DNA from: Chryseobacterium sp. T16E-39
GTDB taxonomy: Bacteria; Bacteroidota; Bacteroidia; Flavobacteriales; Weeksellaceae
Direction: 5' to 3'
DNA length: 64,000 nt
NCBI RefSeq assembly: GCF_002216065.1
Contig: NZ_CP022282.1
Coordinates: 3,224,001-3,288,000 of the forward strand
Positions 9,024-17,002 of the stretch are shown here, piece by piece. How positions within the stretch are numbered: position 1 is the stretch's first letter; each line of letters begins with the position of its first letter. The notes below the pieces were generated by a model. That model saw only the letters and a program-made list of their open reading frames with translations. It had not been told where the DNA came from and did no database searches. The position numbers and the translations under genes are program-made.

Positions 9024-9770
9024 ATGGATTTTCCGGTTACTTTTCAAATATTTGGTAAAACAATGTTAGCGCATCCTATTTTTGAAGCGCTAGGAATGTT
9101 TATGGGAATGCGTTATTATTTTTATTTAAAAAGAAAATCTTCCGAAAAACTTTCTTTCAATACGTCCGCTGCGGTACTTATTGGGGCTACAGCCGGGGCA
9201 TTAATTGGATCAAAACTAATTGGAAACCTTGAGAACCCTTATAAGCTTTTTGAACATTTTAACTTTAAGAGTATCTGGTCCAATAATACCATCGTTGGGG
9301 GACTTGCTTTCGGATTAATAGGGGTAGAATTGGCAAAAAAAATTGTCGGACATAAGGAAAGTACAGGAGACCTGATCGTGTATCCTTTACTTCTGGCTAT
9401 AATTATTGGAAGAGTAGGTTGTTTTCTTACAGGAGTTGATGAGGAAACTTACGGGGTACCCACCCAATCTATCTTCGGAATGCATCTCGGAGATCAATAT
9501 CTCAGACATCCGGTAGCTCTTTATGAAATCGTATTTTTACTGGGTCTTTGGGTTGTTTTAAAAATCAAACAGAGTACAGCAGATTATCCGTCTGGTTATA
9601 TCTTTCAGATTTTTATGGTAAGCTACTTTATATTCAGGTTCTTTCTGGATTTTATAAAGCCAAGAGTTGAACTTATTGGAAATTTTGGGACAATACAGCT
9701 CGTTTGTCTAAGCGTAATTATTTATTACATTTTTAAAATCAAAGAAACAAAAACCGTAAATTCACATTAA
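9024..9770 (+). CDS. Lgt-family (prolipoprotein diacylglyceryl transferase-like) membrane protein, divergent active site
   Basis: 248 residues with about seven membrane helices. Lgt-family landmarks are visible: VGGLAFGLIGVE (91-102), GDLIVYPLLLAIIIGRVGCFLTG (116-137), YGVPT (143-147), RHPVALYE (161-168) and FRFFLDFIKPR near the end. In true Lgt the signature is GRxGNFxNGE, preceded by a HGG motif. Here the conserved Asn is C133, the glutamate position is changed, and the His before GG is Val. It may therefore act on another lipid substrate or lack the classical activity. It heads a tight three-gene operon (gaps 10 and 15 nt) with a radical SAM enzyme, pointing to membrane-lipid chemistry. 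Confidence 0.75.
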   Translation: MDFPVTFQIFGKTMLAHPIFEALGMFMGMRYYFYLKRKSSEKLSFNTSAAVLIGATAGALIGSKLIGNLENPYKLFEHFNFKSIWSNNTIVGGLAFGLIGVELAKKIVGHKESTGDLIVYPLLLAIIIGRVGCFLTGVDEETYGVPTQSIFGMHLGDQYLRHPVALYEIVFLLGLWVVLKIKQSTADYPSGYIFQIFMVSYFIFRFFLDFIKPRVELIGNFGTIQLVCLSVIIYYIFKIKETKTVNSH

Positions 9771-9780
9771 AATATTTAAA

Positions 9781-10011
9781 ATGAAACTGTTAAGTCTTTT
9801 AGAGGTAGGAAACCTGGGTGGGTTAGTTGCTATGATTATTCTCATAATGGTATTGGGGGGGCTTTTTATATCTTTTATCATTACAATGATTGTAAAGATC
9901 TCTTACGAATGGAAAGGGGATAAAAAGTTTACTAAAAAGCAGTTTATTCAAAGCATGCTCATTTGCCTTTTAATCTGCGGTTTAATTAGTGGATACATTT
10001 GTGGAGCTTAA
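9781..10011 (+). CDS. Small two-helix membrane protein in the radical SAM operon
   Basis: 76 residues. Two hydrophobic helices are clear, about 13-40 (GGLVAMIILIMVLGGLFISF) and 56-75 (QSMLICLLICGLISGYICGA). A short basic loop (KGDKKFTKKQF) connects them. No family is recognised. Its position between the Lgt-like protein and the radical SAM enzyme, with short gaps on both sides, suggests a membrane-anchoring or accessory role in the same pathway. That role is inference from context. Confidence 0.7.
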   Translation: MKLLSLLEVGNLGGLVAMIILIMVLGGLFISFIITMIVKISYEWKGDKKFTKKQFIQSMLICLLICGLISGYICGA

Positions 10012-10026
10012 ATTTAAAATACTATT

Positions 10027-11430
10027 ATGCCAGTAAGAAACTATACCTATTACGATTATACGATCAGTCTTTGCCCGGAATGTCTGAAAAGGGTAGGAGC
10101 AAAGATAATCATAGAGGATGAAGCTGTTTTCATGACAAAAAGATGTCCCGAGCACGGTTTTTTCAAAACAAAAATAGCCTCTGACGTCCACTATTATAAA
10201 AATATCAGAAACTACAACAAGGCCTCTGAAATGCCTTTACATTTCGGAACTGATGTAGAATATGGATGCCCTTATGATTGCGGGCTCTGTGTAGATCATG
10301 AGCAACATAGTTGTTTATCTATTGTAGAGGTTACAGATCGTTGTAATCTGACATGTCCGACCTGCTATGCGATGTCGTCTCCACATTATGGAAGTCACAG
10401 AAGTTTAGAAGAAATAGAGGCAATGTTTGATGTCATTGTTAAAAATGAAGGACAGCCGGACGTTGTTCAGATCAGTGGAGGAGAACCGACAATCCATCCA
10501 GAGTTTTTTAAGATCATGGATATTGCCAAATCTAAACCCATCAAACATCTGATGCTGAACACCAACGGGGTAAGAATAGCCAATGATCCCGGATTTGCAG
10601 AAAAACTGGCTACATATGCTTCCGAGTTTGAAGTCTATCTTCAGTTTGATTCTTTTAAGCCTGAGGTTTTAATGGACTTCAGAGGAAAAGATCTTACAGA
10701 TGTGCGAATGAAAGCTCTGGAAAAACTCAATGAGCTGAATCTTTCAACGACCTTGGTTATTGTTCTTCAACAGGGAAAGAATATTGATGAGATCGGGAAA
10801 ATTATTGAATTTGCATTGAAACAAAAATGTGTGCGGGGAATTACCTTTCAGCCTGTAGAAATTGCCGGAAGAAACAGGGAGGATTCGGCGCATGAGAAAA
10901 TTACGTTAACAGAAGTAAGGCAGGAAATTTTGAATCAATTTCCTTTACTGAATTCAGATGATATCATTCCGGTCCCTTGTAATCCGGATGCTTTGGCAAT
11001 GGGTTATATTTTAAAGTTAGAAGGTGAAATAATTCCTTTAACAAGATATATCAATCCTGCTGATCTGCTGAATAATGAATCACGGAATACAATTGTATAC
11101 GAACAGGATGCAGGACTTCAAATGCAGCTGCTGGATATTTTCAGTACAGGAATTTCAGTAGATAAAGTAAAGCCTAAGGTGAACCAGTTACTCTGTTGTC
11201 TTCCTGAAGTTTCCGCACCTGATTTGGATTATGACAATCTGTTTAGGATTATCATCATGAACTTCATGGATGCTCATGATTTTGATGTTCGGGCAGTAAA
11301 AAAATCTTGCGTTCACATCGTGAATAAAGATTTGAAGTTAATCCCTTTTGAAACCATGAATCTTTTCTATCGCGATGGGAAAAAAGAATATCTTGAAGAA
11401 TTAAGAAAGGAAGATAAAGTCCTGTTTTAG
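10027..11430 (+). CDS. Radical SAM enzyme of the MJ0619 / tetraether-lipid-synthase (Tes-like) type
   Basis: 467 residues. In order: a rubredoxin-like N-terminal site (C16PEC19 and C40PEHG), an auxiliary cluster motif CPYDCGLC (C81, C85, C88), the radical SAM motif CNLTCPTC (C106, C110, C113), and ISGGEPTIHPEF (SAM-binding GGE). PVPCNPDALAMGYIL with IPLTRYINP follows (C318), then the C-terminal FMDAHDFD and KKSCVHIV (C428). This architecture is that of archaeal MJ0619-like proteins, which include the synthase that joins lipid tails C-C to make tetraethers. The last conserved cysteine of the usual IPFC motif is Glu here (IPFE). Substrate in this bacterium is unknown. The operon with an Lgt-like protein favours a membrane lipid or lipid-modified protein. 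Confidence 0.82.
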   Translation: MPVRNYTYYDYTISLCPECLKRVGAKIIIEDEAVFMTKRCPEHGFFKTKIASDVHYYKNIRNYNKASEMPLHFGTDVEYGCPYDCGLCVDHEQHSCLSIVEVTDRCNLTCPTCYAMSSPHYGSHRSLEEIEAMFDVIVKNEGQPDVVQISGGEPTIHPEFFKIMDIAKSKPIKHLMLNTNGVRIANDPGFAEKLATYASEFEVYLQFDSFKPEVLMDFRGKDLTDVRMKALEKLNELNLSTTLVIVLQQGKNIDEIGKIIEFALKQKCVRGITFQPVEIAGRNREDSAHEKITLTEVRQEILNQFPLLNSDDIIPVPCNPDALAMGYILKLEGEIIPLTRYINPADLLNNESRNTIVYEQDAGLQMQLLDIFSTGISVDKVKPKVNQLLCCLPEVSAPDLDYDNLFRIIIMNFMDAHDFDVRAVKKSCVHIVNKDLKLIPFETMNLFYRDGKKEYLEELRKEDKVLF

Positions 11431-11493
11431 TATAGTCCAGAACTACCTTTCTGAATTAAAGTATAATGGTCAACAGAAAAAAGGGGTGAAAAA

Positions 11494-12156
11494 CTATCGT
11501 TTAACACCCCATAAATTTATGGTTCCTCTGTGATCGAAACCGAGTTTCTCATAAAGTTTTTTAGCTCCTGTATTTGTTTCAGCAACATGTAGAAAAGGGG
11601 TTTTGTTATCTTCAAATATCTTTGAGGAAACAAATGCAACCAGTTGTTTCGCATAGCCTTTTCCCAGATAATCAGAATCTGTAATCACAGCACTTACTTC
11701 AGTCATATCGTTCATCTGCATTCTCTCACCCGTTACCGCAACCAGTTTATTATCCTTAAAGATTCCAAAATAACGACCTAGTTCGGGAGTTCTGTTTTTG
11801 AAGTAATGAGGATAGAATTTTTTGACAAATAAAAGAAGCTCAGTCTGATTTTCTTCTGTTAGAAGAAGGATGTCTTCTGTAAGCTCCAGATTGATTTTCT
11901 TTTCTAAAACGTACTGATCACAGACAAGCTGAGATAATTCTGTTTTAAAATTGCCAATAGGTTTAGCACCAAACATTAGAAAATCATCACAGATTTTTGA
12001 GTATTCTGCGATGTCATTTTCTTTTCCAGCTTCTAATGCTCCTCCAAAGGCAGCTACTTCCGGATTATAAAACTTAGAATCACCAAAGTTTAAGCAAAAC
12101 TTCTCATGATGCTCATTAAGTGAATGATAAACAGGGTTATCGAGCTTACTATACAT
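11494..12156 (-). CDS. GNAT-family N-acetyltransferase
   Basis: 220 residues. The C-terminal half is a GNAT fold: GIFKDNKLVAVTGERM (beta4 region), the acetyl-CoA loop SDYLGKGYAKQLVAFV, and NTGAKKLYEKLGFDHRG near the end. The N-terminal 100 residues are less conserved, as in FR47-type acetyltransferases. The ATG overlaps the surE stop by one base (TAATG), so the two are translationally coupled. The substrate is unknown. Confidence 0.85.
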   Translation of the reverse strand: MYSKLDNPVYHSLNEHHEKFCLNFGDSKFYNPEVAAFGGALEAGKENDIAEYSKICDDFLMFGAKPIGNFKTELSQLVCDQYVLEKKINLELTEDILLLTEENQTELLLFVKKFYPHYFKNRTPELGRYFGIFKDNKLVAVTGERMQMNDMTEVSAVITDSDYLGKGYAKQLVAFVSSKIFEDNKTPFLHVAETNTGAKKLYEKLGFDHRGTINLWGVKR

Positions 12157-12926
12157 TAGTCAAAATTCATAACCTCTTCCAGGGTCTTCATATATTCGTA
12201 GGCTGTTAAATCAAATTTTACAGGAACGATAGAGATATATCCGTTGGCCAAAGCTGTTTCATCAGCATCTTCAGATTCATCCATATTGTTGAAATATCCT
12301 GTCAGCCAATAGTATTTTTTTCCATGTGGATTTACCCTTTCATCAAAGCTTTCTTCCCATTTTGCATTAGCCTGTTTGCAGACTTTAATTCCTTTTATTT
12401 CTCCGGCAGGAAGTTTTGGAATATTTACGTTAAGAACGATTCCTTTGGGCATTGGGTTTTCCAGGGTTCTTTTTACAATATTTTGGATAAATTCTTTTGC
12501 CTGTGTAAAATCTGCTTCCCAGCTAAAATCAAGCAGCGAGAATCCAATAGCGGGAATCCCTTCTACGCCGGCTTCTACAGCAGCAGACATCGTCCCGGAA
12601 TAAATAACATTAATCGATGAGTTCGCTCCGTGATTGATTCCTGAAACAACAATATCCGGTCTTCTTGTCAAAATTTTGTCAAGAGCCATTTTTACACAAT
12701 CAACAGGAGTTCCGCTACAAGAATAATCAGTTTGTGGACCATCAAGTTTTACTTCTTCATAACTTAAAGTAGAATTGATAGTAATAGCATGTCCTTTTCC
12801 ACTTTGCGGAGAGTTGGGTGCTACCACAATCACTTCTCCGATTTCATTCATAAAATTAATAAGATTTCTGATACCAGGTGCTGTAATTCCATCATCATTA
12901 GTTACCAGAATAAGTGGTCTTTCCAT
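12156..12926 (-). CDS. surE: 5'/3'-nucleotidase SurE
   Basis: Metal-dependent phosphatase acting on nucleoside monophosphates. The N-terminal metal motif TNDDGITAPGI includes N10, D11 and D12. PNSPQSGKGHAIT supplies S42, and VSGINHGANSS supplies N98. SGTPVDCVKMAL is also conserved. At 256 aa it is of normal length. It is the first gene of a two-gene operon with the GNAT. The Prc gene starts divergently about 145 bp away. Confidence 0.95.
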   Translation of the reverse strand: MERPLILVTNDDGITAPGIRNLINFMNEIGEVIVVAPNSPQSGKGHAITINSTLSYEEVKLDGPQTDYSCSGTPVDCVKMALDKILTRRPDIVVSGINHGANSSINVIYSGTMSAAVEAGVEGIPAIGFSLLDFSWEADFTQAKEFIQNIVKRTLENPMPKGIVLNVNIPKLPAGEIKGIKVCKQANAKWEESFDERVNPHGKKYYWLTGYFNNMDESEDADETALANGYISIVPVKFDLTAYEYMKTLEEVMNFD

Positions 12927-13071
12927 AAAATATTTTTATTTTAACAAAAATACTCAAAACTATCCGATATTTGTAAATAAGGTATTAAATTTGATAGTTT
13001 GTAACAGTAATTTAAATGTTACTACTAATTCATATAATTTAGAAAAAATTAATAAAATACATTACAGATTT

Positions 13072-15201
13072 ATGTGGAAAAATTTTAAACTCAATAAATT
13101 TTTACTCCTAATTCCATTGACAAGTCTAATGTTTTGTTTCAACTCGCCTAAGAATGACGATGAAAAGATGCAGACGATAATGGTAAGCGTGAAGAATACA
13201 CTTTCTTATTTACATTACAGCCCAAAACCTATCAATGATGCCTATTCAAAAGATGTTTATAAACATTATTTTGAAATGGTAGATTCCGGGAAAAGATATT
13301 TCCTTCAGTCAGACATGGATGAATTCAGCAAGCATGAAACAAAACTGGATGACTATCTGAACCTTGGAGACTTAACCTTCTATAAACTTACCATTGACAG
13401 ATTGTATCAAAGAGTAGATGAAATTGATCAGATTACTCAGGATATTTTCAGTAAACCAATCAATTTAGAGGAAGATGAAACACTTACTTTAGAGCCTAAA
13501 TTGAAAAAGGTTCCAGCTAACAAGCAAGAACAGTATAACGAATGGAGAAAGTTTATTAAATATAATATCCTTCAGGAAATTGAGTCGATGAACAGTAAAG
13601 AACAGGCTCAAAAAGAGAAGAAAGATTCTGTTCAAAAGTACAATCTTAAAGATACCATTAAGCTGAAGATTCTTAGTCCAGACGAGAAAAGACTAAAAGC
13701 AACAGATGAAGTTAAAGATCTTGTGAAGGAAACTTTTACAAGATTTAAAAAGAGAAAAAAAATGGATTGGTTCACAGTATATATGAATGCATATACTGAG
13801 GTTTTCGATCCTCACACAAATTATTATTCTCCAAAAGATAAAGAAGACTTTGATACTCAATTTGCAGGAAAGGTAATTGGTATTGGAGCGATTATCCAGG
13901 AGAAAAAAGGATATCTCTACTTAGGGGCTCTAACGATTGGTGCTCCGGCCTGGAAATCAAAACAATTGTCCGAAGGGGATAAGATTTTGAAAGTGAAGTC
14001 TAAACCGAAAGAAGATGCTGTAAATGTTGTAGGGATGCTTTCAGATGAAGCGGTAAGATTAATCAGAGGTGAAAAAGGAACTCCTGTGACGCTGACCGTT
14101 CAGAAAAAAGATGGAACCATAAAAGAAGTTACCATGCTTCGTGAAGAGGTAGCTATTGAAGATACATTTGCAAAAAGTATTGTTGTGAATTCTCCGAATG
14201 GAAAGAAATATGGGTTCATTAATTTACCTAGTTTTAACGCTGATTTTGAAGATTCTAAAGGTAGAAATGCCTCAGACGATATTAAGAATGAGATCATTAA
14301 ATTGAAAGCTCAGAATATCGAAGGGATTATTTTAGATTTAAGAAATAATGGCGGAGGATCATTAACTGAGGTTGGTGATATTATGGGATTATTCATGAAT
14401 GCAGGTCCTTATGTTCAGGTAAAAGATGGAAATGGAAAAATCCAGACCCTAAAAAATAAAAATGAAACTCCGATCTGGACGGGACCATTGGTAATCATGC
14501 AAAATGAACTTTCAGCATCAGCTTCCGAAATTTTAGCGGGAGTAATGCAGGATTATGGAAGAGCTGTTATTATTGGTTCTCCTCAATCTTTTGGAAAAGG
14601 AACAGTACAGACTTTTGTTGATCTGAACAGGTTCTTGAATACAGAAGATGATTTCGGATCTTTAAAACTAACAATTCAAAAGTTCTATAGAATTACAGGA
14701 GAATCAAATCAAAGAAAAGGAATTGTTTCTGATATTCAAATGAAGGACTTTTTCACCTATGCTGAGATCGGAGAACGTTATGATGATTTTGCATTAGCTT
14801 GGGATAAAATTCCAGGAACACAGTTCCAGAAATTAAATTATTTCAATATTCAGGCACTGGAAAAGGCAAGCGCTGAAAGGATGGCTAAAAATGCAAATTA
14901 TCAGCTCTTATTGGAATCTGCGCAATGGAGAGAGAAATTGGATAAAGAAGAGACCATTACGCTGAACATTAATAAATTCAATGAGGTCATGAAGCAAAGA
15001 AAAGCTCAGATTGAAAAATTCAAGGCGTTGACTAAATTTGTGAATGGACTTCAGTTTACAATGTTTCCAAGTGAGATTGAAAGGGAGAAAAAGGATGAAG
15101 CATTCAAGAAGAAGTCTGAAATGTGGATCAAGAACCTTAAGAAAGATACTTATCTTCAGGAAGCAATGAATATTGTTGCCGATATGAATGTAAAATCATA
15201 A
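13072..15201 (+). CDS. prc: Carboxy-terminal (tail-specific) protease, S41 family
   Basis: 709 residues from the ATG at 13072. This start gives a signal-like N-terminus (KFLLLIPLTSLMFCF). An in-frame upstream extension to 12775 would overlap surE and is rejected. The order is a Tsp N-terminal helical domain, a PDZ domain (IGAIIQEKKGYLYLGAL to EGDKILKV), the S41 catalytic core with NELSASASEILAGVMQDYG supplying the Ser near 481-485 and SFGKGTVQ supplying the Lys, and a C-terminal Tsp domain. It degrades or trims periplasmic proteins from their C-termini. It ends in a strong terminator. Confidence 0.93.
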   Translation: MWKNFKLNKFLLLIPLTSLMFCFNSPKNDDEKMQTIMVSVKNTLSYLHYSPKPINDAYSKDVYKHYFEMVDSGKRYFLQSDMDEFSKHETKLDDYLNLGDLTFYKLTIDRLYQRVDEIDQITQDIFSKPINLEEDETLTLEPKLKKVPANKQEQYNEWRKFIKYNILQEIESMNSKEQAQKEKKDSVQKYNLKDTIKLKILSPDEKRLKATDEVKDLVKETFTRFKKRKKMDWFTVYMNAYTEVFDPHTNYYSPKDKEDFDTQFAGKVIGIGAIIQEKKGYLYLGALTIGAPAWKSKQLSEGDKILKVKSKPKEDAVNVVGMLSDEAVRLIRGEKGTPVTLTVQKKDGTIKEVTMLREEVAIEDTFAKSIVVNSPNGKKYGFINLPSFNADFEDSKGRNASDDIKNEIIKLKAQNIEGIILDLRNNGGGSLTEVGDIMGLFMNAGPYVQVKDGNGKIQTLKNKNETPIWTGPLVIMQNELSASASEILAGVMQDYGRAVIIGSPQSFGKGTVQTFVDLNRFLNTEDDFGSLKLTIQKFYRITGESNQRKGIVSDIQMKDFFTYAEIGERYDDFALAWDKIPGTQFQKLNYFNIQALEKASAERMAKNANYQLLLESAQWREKLDKEETITLNINKFNEVMKQRKAQIEKFKALTKFVNGLQFTMFPSEIEREKKDEAFKKKSEMWIKNLKKDTYLQEAMNIVADMNVKS

Positions 15202-15210
15202 ATCATAAAT

Positions 15211-15240
15211 AACCCGGTATAAGAAATACCGGGTTATTTA
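15211..15240 (+). terminator. Intrinsic terminator after prc
   Basis: A 10-bp stem (AACCCGGTAT at 15211-15220 with ATACCGGGTT at 15226-15235) has an AAGAA loop and is followed by ATTTATT. Confidence 0.8.
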
Positions 15241-15256
15241 TTGATCGAAAACAATA

Positions 15257-15296
15257 AAAATAAAATCGGAACCCAGAAGGGTTCCGATTTTATTTT
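15257..15296. terminator. Bidirectional terminator between prc and sodC
   Basis: A perfect 18-bp stem (15257-15274 with 15279-15296) has an AGAA loop. A- and T-rich outer ends make it functional in both directions. Confidence 0.85.
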
Positions 15297-15349
15297 CAAT
15301 AATTAGGCTATTGGGAGCCTATTCCATTTACTTTTCGGGCTTTGAAATG

Positions 15350-15853
15350 TTATTTGATCTCTACACATCCTACACGGCCTCCGGCATTTCCTGTTGGCTG
15401 TGTGTGAAAGTCATCTGCTGCTGCATGTACAATAAGACCTTTTCCAATAATATTCTTAGACTCATCGGCACATCCTACACACCATTTATTGGTTTTGAAT
15501 GTTAAAGTTGCTGTTCCACTCTGATCAGCGACAAGGTTACCGATGTCTCCCATATGGAAATGTTCCGCTCCCCATTTTCCGTGATCATCTTTTGCAGGAT
15601 TCCAGTGTCCTCCTGTAGAAGTTCCATCAGCAGCCGAGCAATCTCCTTTTTCGTGAATGTGTACGGCATGGATTCCCGGAGTTAAATTAGTTACATCAAG
15701 CTTCATGATAACTTCATCTCCTTTCTGGGTGAACTTAGCAGTTCCACCAGTATTCGTTCCGCTTTTAGCATTGACCATGTATGTGTTTGTTGTTCCACAA
15801 GAAACAGCAAATAAGGCCAATCCCGTTAATAATGCAAATTTTTGTACTTTCAT
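15350..15853 (-). CDS. sodC: Cu/Zn superoxide dismutase, lipoprotein
   Basis: Dismutates superoxide in the envelope. A lipoprotein signal ends at LFAVSC with lipidated C19. Copper and zinc ligands are visible: H65 and H67 in HAVHIHEKGDC, H83 in GGHWNP, the HFHMGDIG region (98-105, including D103), and H143 in IVHAAADDFH. C72 and C163 (GGRVGC) form the usual disulfide. An extra KWCVGCADE segment (C125, C128) adds a CxxC pair not found in E. coli SodC. Length 167 aa is normal. Confidence 0.95.
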   Translation of the reverse strand: MKVQKFALLTGLALFAVSCGTTNTYMVNAKSGTNTGGTAKFTQKGDEVIMKLDVTNLTPGIHAVHIHEKGDCSAADGTSTGGHWNPAKDDHGKWGAEHFHMGDIGNLVADQSGTATLTFKTNKWCVGCADESKNIIGKGLIVHAAADDFHTQPTGNAGGRVGCVEIK

Positions 15854-16006
15854 TTTAAAATGATTTTAAGTAATTTTTATAATAACCTAAAATTAGACAT
15901 AATTTTTGAAACCACTTTATGATTCCCGTCTGTTTTAAAAACATTCCGCAATAAAAGACAAATTCACTCTGTTTAATCTTGTTATTTTTGTGAGTAAAAA
16001 CAATAA

Positions 16007-16909
16007 TTGGAAGCGTACAAAAAAAGAATTGTAAAAATTATTCAGTATATAGAGGATCACCTTGATACGGAGCTCAGCCTTGAAAAAGTTGCAGAGATCG
16101 GGGCTTATTCACCGTTCCATTTTCACAGGGTTTTTAAACTTATTACGGGAGAGACACTCCAAAACTATGTGACCAGAAAAAAAATAGAAAAAAGCGCTTT
16201 ATATCTTTCTTTACGAAAGGGAATACACATAAAAGAGATCTATTTGGAGCTTGGATTTGCCAACCATTCGGTTTTTAATAAAACATTTAAAAAATATTAC
16301 GGAAAGTCTCCTTCAGAATTTCGAAGATCTGCACCGGATAGTTTTCACAAGATTTTACAAATCGAAAGCAAGAACGGACAAGTTGATACGGTTTTTCACC
16401 AATACCTTTGCAAGGTAGAAAACCTATTAAAATGGCGAACCATGAATTTAAAAATTGAAGTAAAGCAACTTGAAGAAATGCATCTTGCATCCGTAATGAG
16501 CCTGGGCCTTAAAAACGTAGAGCCTTCTTACGGTAAACTAATTAGCTGGGCCACAGAAAAGCGTCCTTTTCCCGCGGATCACGTAAAAATGATCTCTGTA
16601 TATCATGATAGTTTTAAAATAACGCCGCCGGATAAAGTAAGAATCCATGCCAGCATGCTTCTGGAGACTCAACTGAAAGGGCAGGAAGGTGAAATTTTTC
16701 CCGAAACTATTGAGGCGGGGAAATTCATCGTAGGAAGTGGAGAAGTAACCTTAAATGACTTTGAACAATGCTGGGCATCCTTATTCCTGTGGATGAATGA
16801 AAATCATTATACTATTAGAAAGGCTTTTCCTTTTGAAATCTATCATTCTAACTTTAAAGAACATCCCGAGGGGAAAATGATCGTCGATTTTTGTATCCCG
16901 ATACATTAA
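16007..16909 (+). CDS. AraC-family regulator with C-terminal GyrI-like effector domain
   Basis: 300 residues. The N-terminal 105 residues form a double helix-turn-helix AraC domain (IEDHLDTELSLEKVAEIGAY, FHFHRVFKLITGET, LELGFANHSVFNKTFKKYYG, SPSEFR). The C-terminal 150 residues resemble the GyrI/SOUL-like small-molecule-binding fold common behind AraC domains of the Rob/SoxS type. The start is a TTG at 16007. A TATTTTTG box at 15983-15990 is a plausible promoter. It lies just upstream of the TonB-receptor cluster on the same strand, but that cluster has its own operator. Confidence 0.85.
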   Translation: MEAYKKRIVKIIQYIEDHLDTELSLEKVAEIGAYSPFHFHRVFKLITGETLQNYVTRKKIEKSALYLSLRKGIHIKEIYLELGFANHSVFNKTFKKYYGKSPSEFRRSAPDSFHKILQIESKNGQVDTVFHQYLCKVENLLKWRTMNLKIEVKQLEEMHLASVMSLGLKNVEPSYGKLISWATEKRPFPADHVKMISVYHDSFKITPPDKVRIHASMLLETQLKGQEGEIFPETIEAGKFIVGSGEVTLNDFEQCWASLFLWMNENHYTIRKAFPFEIYHSNFKEHPEGKMIVDFCIPIH

Positions 16910-16915
16910 TTTCCG

Positions 16916-16984
16916 ACTCAGGACGCAAACTTTACCTTTCAGTAATATTTTTTTTACTGAAAGGTATCTTCTATAGTATTTTTG
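16916..16984 (+). promoter_or_regulatory. Direct-repeat operator (LytTR-like) plus -7 box upstream of the TonB receptor
   Basis: ACTCAGGAC (16916-16924) and TTTCAGTAA (16937-16945) are 21 bp apart start to start. A TATTTTTG -7 box follows at 16977-16984, 31 bp downstream. The same arrangement recurs at 20046-20113 and 22543-22611. The LytTR family typically binds two 9-bp repeats with a 12-bp spacer. A 12-bp inverted repeat (16934-16945 with 16954-16965) overlaps the second half-site. Confidence 0.7.
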
Positions 16985-17002
16985 ATCCGAAAATTAATAA
17001 CA

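Noticed and set aside
9024..9770. Naming this gene simply lgt
   Set aside because: Several residues essential in Lgt are changed, so the standard name would overstate the evidence.
12775..13071. In-frame extension of the Prc protease start by 99 residues
   Set aside because: The extension overlaps surE on the other strand. It has no signal peptide at its start. The ATG at 13072 gives a normal export signal.
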